The notes under the pieces: model-generated
Databases searched by the model: none
The model's input: the letters and a program-made list of their open reading frames with translations, nothing else
What the model was told of the DNA's origin: nothing
Program-made: the position numbers and the translations under genes
Source: Prochlorococcus sp. AG-347-J21
Lineage (GTDB): Bacteria; Cyanobacteriota; Cyanobacteriia; PCC-6307; Cyanobiaceae
DNA length: 64,000 nt
NCBI GenBank assembly: GCA_003281455.1
Contig: QCBX01000008.1
Coordinates: 1-64,000, forward strand
Direction: 5' to 3'
In this document: positions 58,967 through 64,000 of the stretch, piece by piece
Layout of the letters: every line of letters begins with the position of its first letter
Position numbering within the stretch: position 1 is the stretch's first letter

Positions 58967-60138
58967 TAAAATTTGTCAATACATATATGAATAAGTTCTA
59001 AAAATTTATCTATTTCTGACTTATTGTTTATTGAACCTAAAGTAACACGAATATTTGAATATAGTTCATCTTCTTTTAAACCAATATTTTTAAGTGTTGA
59101 GCTAGGTTTCCCAGATGAGCTTGAACAAGCACTTCCACTACTTATGGCTATTCTATTTTCTGACATGAAATTAACAATCTTATAGGCCCTTATAGGCTCA
59201 AAAACATTATTTAATAGTAGAAACGAGATATGATTGGGAAGCCTATGGTTAATACTTCCCGTAATCTTTATGTGATTATTATCCTTAATTTTTTGAAAAA
59301 AATAATTTTTAAGTTTATTAATATTATTAGAAGGAAATTCTGTTCTGTAATCATATAATTTTATTTTCCCCTTAATATTCTTTAGTGATTCATACATTCC
59401 AGCGATTAATGGCAAAGCTTGTGTACCTTGTCTAATTGAAAATTCCTGAGTAAGTGATATATCTTTATTTTTTAAAATTTGTCTAGACTTTTCTTTTGTT
59501 AAAAGGATGCCAATACCCTTTGGACCTCCAAATTTATGAGCAGATAAACTTAAAAAATCACATTTAAGATCTTTCCAACTGAATATTCCATTACTTAATA
59601 TTTGAGTTCCATCTAAATGAAACATTATATTTAATTCTTCACATTTGGTACCTATAAATTGAACAGGTTGTATTGTTCCAATTTCACTTTGTCCCCAAAT
59701 AATTGATACAAGTTTAGTTTCTTTAGTTAAAATTTTATCGATATTAGCAATATTTAAAATCCCATCATTTTTTACTGTCCATTCGTAAATATCCCAATTT
59801 TGTTTTCTTAGTTTATTAGCACAAATATTTGTTGCTTGATGTTCAACATTCGAAATAACAACTTTACCATTTTTAAAGGTCTCATAAATATTATTAAATA
59901 CAATATTTGTTGATTCCGAAGAACCAGATGTAAAAATTATATCCTCTGGATCTGCTTCAAATATATAAGCAATATTTGATCTAATTTTTTCAAGATATGT
60001 AGAACATTTTATTCCTAGCTCATATGTAGATGATGGGTTATGCCAATAATTCCTATAAGTTGAATTTATTATATTTAAAACATTCTCTGATAATGGAGTT
60101 GTGGATGCATTATCTAAATAGATAAAATTATTTTCCAT
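58966..60138 (-). CDS. Cysteine desulfurase (NifS/IscS-like)
   Basis: YLDNASTTPLSENVL; SLSAHKFGGPKGIGIL; ISSGSACSSSSGKPS. Confidence 0.93.
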   Translation of the reverse strand: MENNFIYLDNASTTPLSENVLNIINSTYRNYWHNPSSTYELGIKCSTYLEKIRSNIAYIFEADPEDIIFTSGSSESTNIVFNNIYETFKNGKVVISNVEHQATNICANKLRKQNWDIYEWTVKNDGILNIANIDKILTKETKLVSIIWGQSEIGTIQPVQFIGTKCEELNIMFHLDGTQILSNGIFSWKDLKCDFLSLSAHKFGGPKGIGILLTKEKSRQILKNKDISLTQEFSIRQGTQALPLIAGMYESLKNIKGKIKLYDYRTEFPSNNINKLKNYFFQKIKDNNHIKITGSINHRLPNHISFLLLNNVFEPIRAYKIVNFMSENRIAISSGSACSSSSGKPSSTLKNIGLKEDELYSNIRVTLGSINNKSEIDKFLELIHICIDKF

Positions 60139-60998
60139 TAATTTACTAACATTGATCCTGAGAAAACCTTTTTAGCATTACCGGTCATCATGACTTCGCA
60201 ATCGTCTTTTGACCAATCAATTTTAAGATTTCCTCCTGGTAAAGTTACTATGGTTTGTGAATTACAAAGGCCTAATTTATAGGCTGCTACATGAATAGCA
60301 CAAGCTCCTGTCCCACAGGCTAAGGTTGGACCTGCTCCTCTTTCCCATACTTTTACCTTGATATTATCTCTATTTAGGATTTGGCAAAAATGCACATTAG
60401 TTTTTTCTGGAAATAATTCATTATTTTCAAATTTTGGCCCAAGTGTAGAAAGAGCAATGGAATCTAAATCTTGTACAAAGAATATTAAATGAGGATTTCC
60501 CATCCCTACTGCATAACCTTTATTATTAAAATTTTCCTCAATAAATTCATGTAAAGGAATTGAATTGATTTTTTTTTCAATTGTTGTTGGAATATTTTGA
60601 CTTTCTAAAATTGGAACTCCCATTTTTACTGTAATTTCATCATTTATGTATTTTGCAATTTTTAAACCTGCTTTAGTCTCAATTTTATATTCTATATTTT
60701 TATTATTCATTGAATCATTTACGTGGAGATATTCAACTAAACACCTAATTCCGTTTCCGCACATTTGTGCTTCAGAACCATCAGAATTAAAGATTATCAT
60801 TTTTGCATAATTATCTTCTTTAGGTTCTTCTATAAAAATCACTCCATCTGCTCCAATACCAAATTGCCTGTTGCAAATTTGTTTTATATCAAATATTTTA
60901 TTTGTCTTGTAATTTTTATATAAATCATTTCCTCTAGAATCAATTACTACGAAATCATTTCCGTTACCTTGATATTTTTCAAAAGTTATATTTTTCAT
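60138..60998 (-). CDS. dapF: Diaminopimelate epimerase
   Basis: FEKYQGNGNDFVVID; NSDGSEAQMCGNGIRC; GPTLACGTGACA. Confidence 0.97.
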   Translation of the reverse strand: MKNITFEKYQGNGNDFVVIDSRGNDLYKNYKTNKIFDIKQICNRQFGIGADGVIFIEEPKEDNYAKMIIFNSDGSEAQMCGNGIRCLVEYLHVNDSMNNKNIEYKIETKAGLKIAKYINDEITVKMGVPILESQNIPTTIEKKINSIPLHEFIEENFNNKGYAVGMGNPHLIFFVQDLDSIALSTLGPKFENNELFPEKTNVHFCQILNRDNIKVKVWERGAGPTLACGTGACAIHVAAYKLGLCNSQTIVTLPGGNLKIDWSKDDCEVMMTGNAKKVFSGSMLVN

Positions 60999-61105
60999 TT
61001 GTAGGTAATATATTTTAAATTTTAATTATAAATTATTCCTTTTAACAATCTATTTCTATTTTATACAATGGATATTAAAATAATAATTTAACAAATAAAA
61101 ATTAA

Positions 61106-63676
61106 GTGATTTCTCCCGATAAACAATATGAGACTGATACCAATTTATATAATCCATCTAAAATAGAAAAAAAATGGCAGTCAATATGGACAGAAAACAA
61201 TTTATACAAAACCGAAGAATTAACTGAGAATAGCGATAAATTTTATGCCTTATCAATGTTTCCCTACCCTTCAGGTAATCTTCATATGGGGCATGTTAGG
61301 AATTATGTTATTACAGACTTAATAGCTCGGTTCCAAAGGTTTAAAGGAAAATCTGTTTTACATCCAATGGGTTGGGACGCTTTTGGTTTGCCTGCTGAGA
61401 ATGCAGCGATTGAAAGAGGAATTAGTCCAAGTGCCTGGACTAAAAAAAATATTTCTCATATGAAGTCACAATTAAAGCTTTTGGGACTATCAGTTGATTG
61501 GGATAGAGAATTTGCAACTTGTGATGAAAATTACTATGTTTGGACACAATATCTATTTTTAGAGTTATACAAGGCAGGTCTTGTATATCAAAAGGAATCT
61601 GAAGTTAATTGGGATCCTATAGATAATACAGTCTTAGCGAATGAACAAGTTGACTCAGATGGTAAATCTTGGAGATCTGGGGCACTAGTTGAAAAAAAAT
61701 TATTAAAGCAATGGTTTTTAAGGATTACTAATTATGCGGATGAATTATTAAAGGATTTAGAAAAATTAGATAACTGGCCAGAAAGAGTAAAAATAATGCA
61801 AGATAATTGGATTGGAAAGTCAATTGGTACAAATATTAATTTCAATATCAAAACCAATCCAGAAAAGAAAATAACTGTATTTACAACAAGGCCAGATACT
61901 TTATTTGGAGTTACTTATTTAGCAATTTCTGTTAATCATTCATTAATTAAAAATATTTCTGATCAAGAAACCATACAAGATATACAAAATCTTAAACAAT
62001 ATTTGAAAAATAATAAAAATAATGAACTTGAAAAAATTGGAATAAAAACTAGCTTAGTAGCCATAAATCCAGTTAATTCTGCACATATTCCTATTTGGGT
62101 GGCAAGTTATGTTCTTGATGAATATGGTACAGGCGCTGTTATGGGCGTGCCTGCTCATGATCTAAGAGACTTTGAATTTGCTAAGAAAAATAATATTGAT
62201 ATTAAACAGGTAATAATAAAGGATAAAAATGAACAAACTAAAGTGCTTGATGAAGCTTATGTGGAAAATGGACATCTTATTAATTCAAATCAATACAATG
62301 GTATAGCAAATACTATTGCTAAATTAAAAATTTCAGAGGAGGGCGTAAATAATGGATGGGCCGAAAATAAGATTCAATATCGTTTAAGAGATTGGCTAAT
62401 ATCTAGACAAAGATATTGGGGATGTCCGATTCCTATCGTTAATTGCAAAAAATGTGGATCTGTTCCTTTAAACCAATCTGAATTACCTGTTACATTACCA
62501 AAAGATATAGATATCTCGGCTAACAAGATTAATGCTTTAGGTGATAATAATAATTGGATAAATACAACATGTCCAAAATGTGGAATAGCGGCAAAAAAAG
62601 AAACTGATACTATGGACACTTTTATGTGTTCATCATGGTATTTTTTAAGATATCCATCTTCCAAATGTTCAAATAAGCCATTTGAAAAGGTTGAAATTAA
62701 TAAGTGGTTACCTGTAGATCAATATGTTGGGGGAGTAGAGCATGCAATATTGCATTTGTTATATGCAAGATTTTTCACTAAAGCTTTGCGGGATAATAAA
62801 CTATTTGAAATTGATGAACCTTTCAAAAAACTATTAACCCAAGGAATGGTTCAGGCAGCAGCCTATAAAAACAATAAAACTGGTAAATATGTTTCTCCTT
62901 CAGATATTACTGACCTATCAAATCCTAAAGATCCAATTGACAATTCTAAACTCGAAGTTCTTTTCGAGAAGATGTCTAAGTCAAAATATAATGGAATTGA
63001 CCCTGAATCAGTTATTAAAAAATATGGAGCAGATACAGCAAGAATGTTTATATTATTTAAAGCACCACCAGAAAAAGATTTGGAATGGGGAGATACAGAT
63101 GTTGAAGGACAATTTAGATTTTTAAGCAGGATTTGGAAGCTATATATAAATTGTGCAAAAGATATAAATAAAAATAGTAAATCCTATCTAGATAAGGAAA
63201 AATCTTTAATAAAGTCAATGAACATTGCTATAAAAGAAATTTCAAATGACATATTAAATAACCAATTTAATACTGCGATTTCAGAACTAATGAAGTTTTA
63301 TAATGCATTATCAAATTCAATTAATGACGTAAACAATAATTTAAAAATAGAAGCTTTAAAAACATTTTGTATATTGCTTGCTCCATTTGCACCTCATATT
63401 TCAGAAGAAATATGGCATCTTATTGGATTTAATAAATCTGTGCATATAGAAGACTGGCCTTCATTTAATGCCGAAGCACTAAAGGAAGATTCATATGAAC
63501 TTGTAATACAAGTTAATGGAAAAGTTAGAGACAAAGTAAATATTAATAATGATATGAATGAAAATCAAATTAAAGAATTTACTCTTAATAGACCTAACAT
63601 ATTAAAATGGACTCTAGATAAGGAAATAAGAAAAATAATTATTGTTAAAGGAAAAATTATGAATATTGTTGTTTAA
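61106..63676 (+). CDS. leuS: Leucyl-tRNA synthetase (GTG start)
   Basis: [32 protein letters not shown]. Confidence 0.97.
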   Translation: MISPDKQYETDTNLYNPSKIEKKWQSIWTENNLYKTEELTENSDKFYALSMFPYPSGNLHMGHVRNYVITDLIARFQRFKGKSVLHPMGWDAFGLPAENAAIERGISPSAWTKKNISHMKSQLKLLGLSVDWDREFATCDENYYVWTQYLFLELYKAGLVYQKESEVNWDPIDNTVLANEQVDSDGKSWRSGALVEKKLLKQWFLRITNYADELLKDLEKLDNWPERVKIMQDNWIGKSIGTNINFNIKTNPEKKITVFTTRPDTLFGVTYLAISVNHSLIKNISDQETIQDIQNLKQYLKNNKNNELEKIGIKTSLVAINPVNSAHIPIWVASYVLDEYGTGAVMGVPAHDLRDFEFAKKNNIDIKQVIIKDKNEQTKVLDEAYVENGHLINSNQYNGIANTIAKLKISEEGVNNGWAENKIQYRLRDWLISRQRYWGCPIPIVNCKKCGSVPLNQSELPVTLPKDIDISANKINALGDNNNWINTTCPKCGIAAKKETDTMDTFMCSSWYFLRYPSSKCSNKPFEKVEINKWLPVDQYVGGVEHAILHLLYARFFTKALRDNKLFEIDEPFKKLLTQGMVQAAAYKNNKTGKYVSPSDITDLSNPKDPIDNSKLEVLFEKMSKSKYNGIDPESVIKKYGADTARMFILFKAPPEKDLEWGDTDVEGQFRFLSRIWKLYINCAKDINKNSKSYLDKEKSLIKSMNIAIKEISNDILNNQFNTAISELMKFYNALSNSINDVNNNLKIEALKTFCILLAPFAPHISEEIWHLIGFNKSVHIEDWPSFNAEALKEDSYELVIQVNGKVRDKVNINNDMNENQIKEFTLNRPNILKWTLDKEIRKIIIVKGKIMNIVV

Positions 63677-64000
63677 GACTTTGTTTTTTGAATAACTAAT
63701 GAATTTGGATTTGACCAATCCCCCTTAACTAAATAATCATCGTTACCGAAGCACATTTCACGGAGTATGAAAAATATAGGTTCACTCACTGAATTATCAA
63801 ATAATGATGTTATGTCATTTATAGAATATTCTCCTCCTTCATCTAATAAATTACTTACTTTTTGTTGATACTCAATAATATTTGCGGCTGCTTTCTTTCC
63901 AGCTTCAACTCCTGGTTGATCATATGCATTTATATTTACTAATTCAGCGTAGAAAGATACAGCCCTCTCAAATAAAGCGATTAAGGCCCCTAGTGAAAAA
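63673..64000 (-). CDS. pgi: Glucose-6-phosphate isomerase, C-terminal part (truncated by window edge)
   Basis: Reverse-strand translation ...[34 protein letters not shown]...[26 protein letters not shown]. Confidence 0.9.
   Translation of the reverse strand, partial: FSLGALIALFERAVSFYAELVNINAYDQPGVEAGKKAAANIIEYQQKVSNLLDEGGEYSINDITSLFDNSVSEPIFFILREMCFGNDDYLVKGDWSNPNSLVIQKTKS

Noticed and set aside
62374-63125. ORFs 62374..62664 (-) and 62889..63125 (+) inside leuS
   Set aside because: Alternative frames of leuS with no independent support.

Overview
This AT-rich window looks like a marine picocyanobacterial chromosome, most likely high-light-type Prochlorococcus. I infer that from gene content and protein character, not from a database search. 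Most of it is dense core genome. Tetrapyrrole/B12 genes: chlH, acsF, cobN, cobU, hemJ, a CCB-type cytochrome b6 assembly factor and cobalamin-dependent metH. Translation and amino-acid genes: metG, pheT, leuS, fmt, rpsR, rpmG, rpmF, dapB, dapF, ilvE. Repair genes: mfd, uvrC. There is one tRNA with a CAU anticodon. The segment at about 27.7-31.8 kb is different: about 14 very small ORFs, a ribbon-helix-helix (RHH) regulator flanked by near-identical dyad motifs, a stand-alone VKOR-type thioredoxin domain, and a structured intergenic element. The observations most worth a second look are: (1) an RNase R-architecture protein whose RNB catalytic motifs appear destroyed, in the same window as a minimal RNB protein with intact motifs; (2) an FtsH-like AAA protein in which the HEXXH zinc motif is NEVGR; (3) the RHH gene with a 37-bp operator-like dyad and a related site after the gene; (4) an RHH-J-domain fusion protein next to a three-copy AGACT/AGTCT repeat family; (5) a DUF3038 gene with no canonical start codon upstream of its apparently conserved N-terminus. 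All family calls come from reading motifs; no searches were run.
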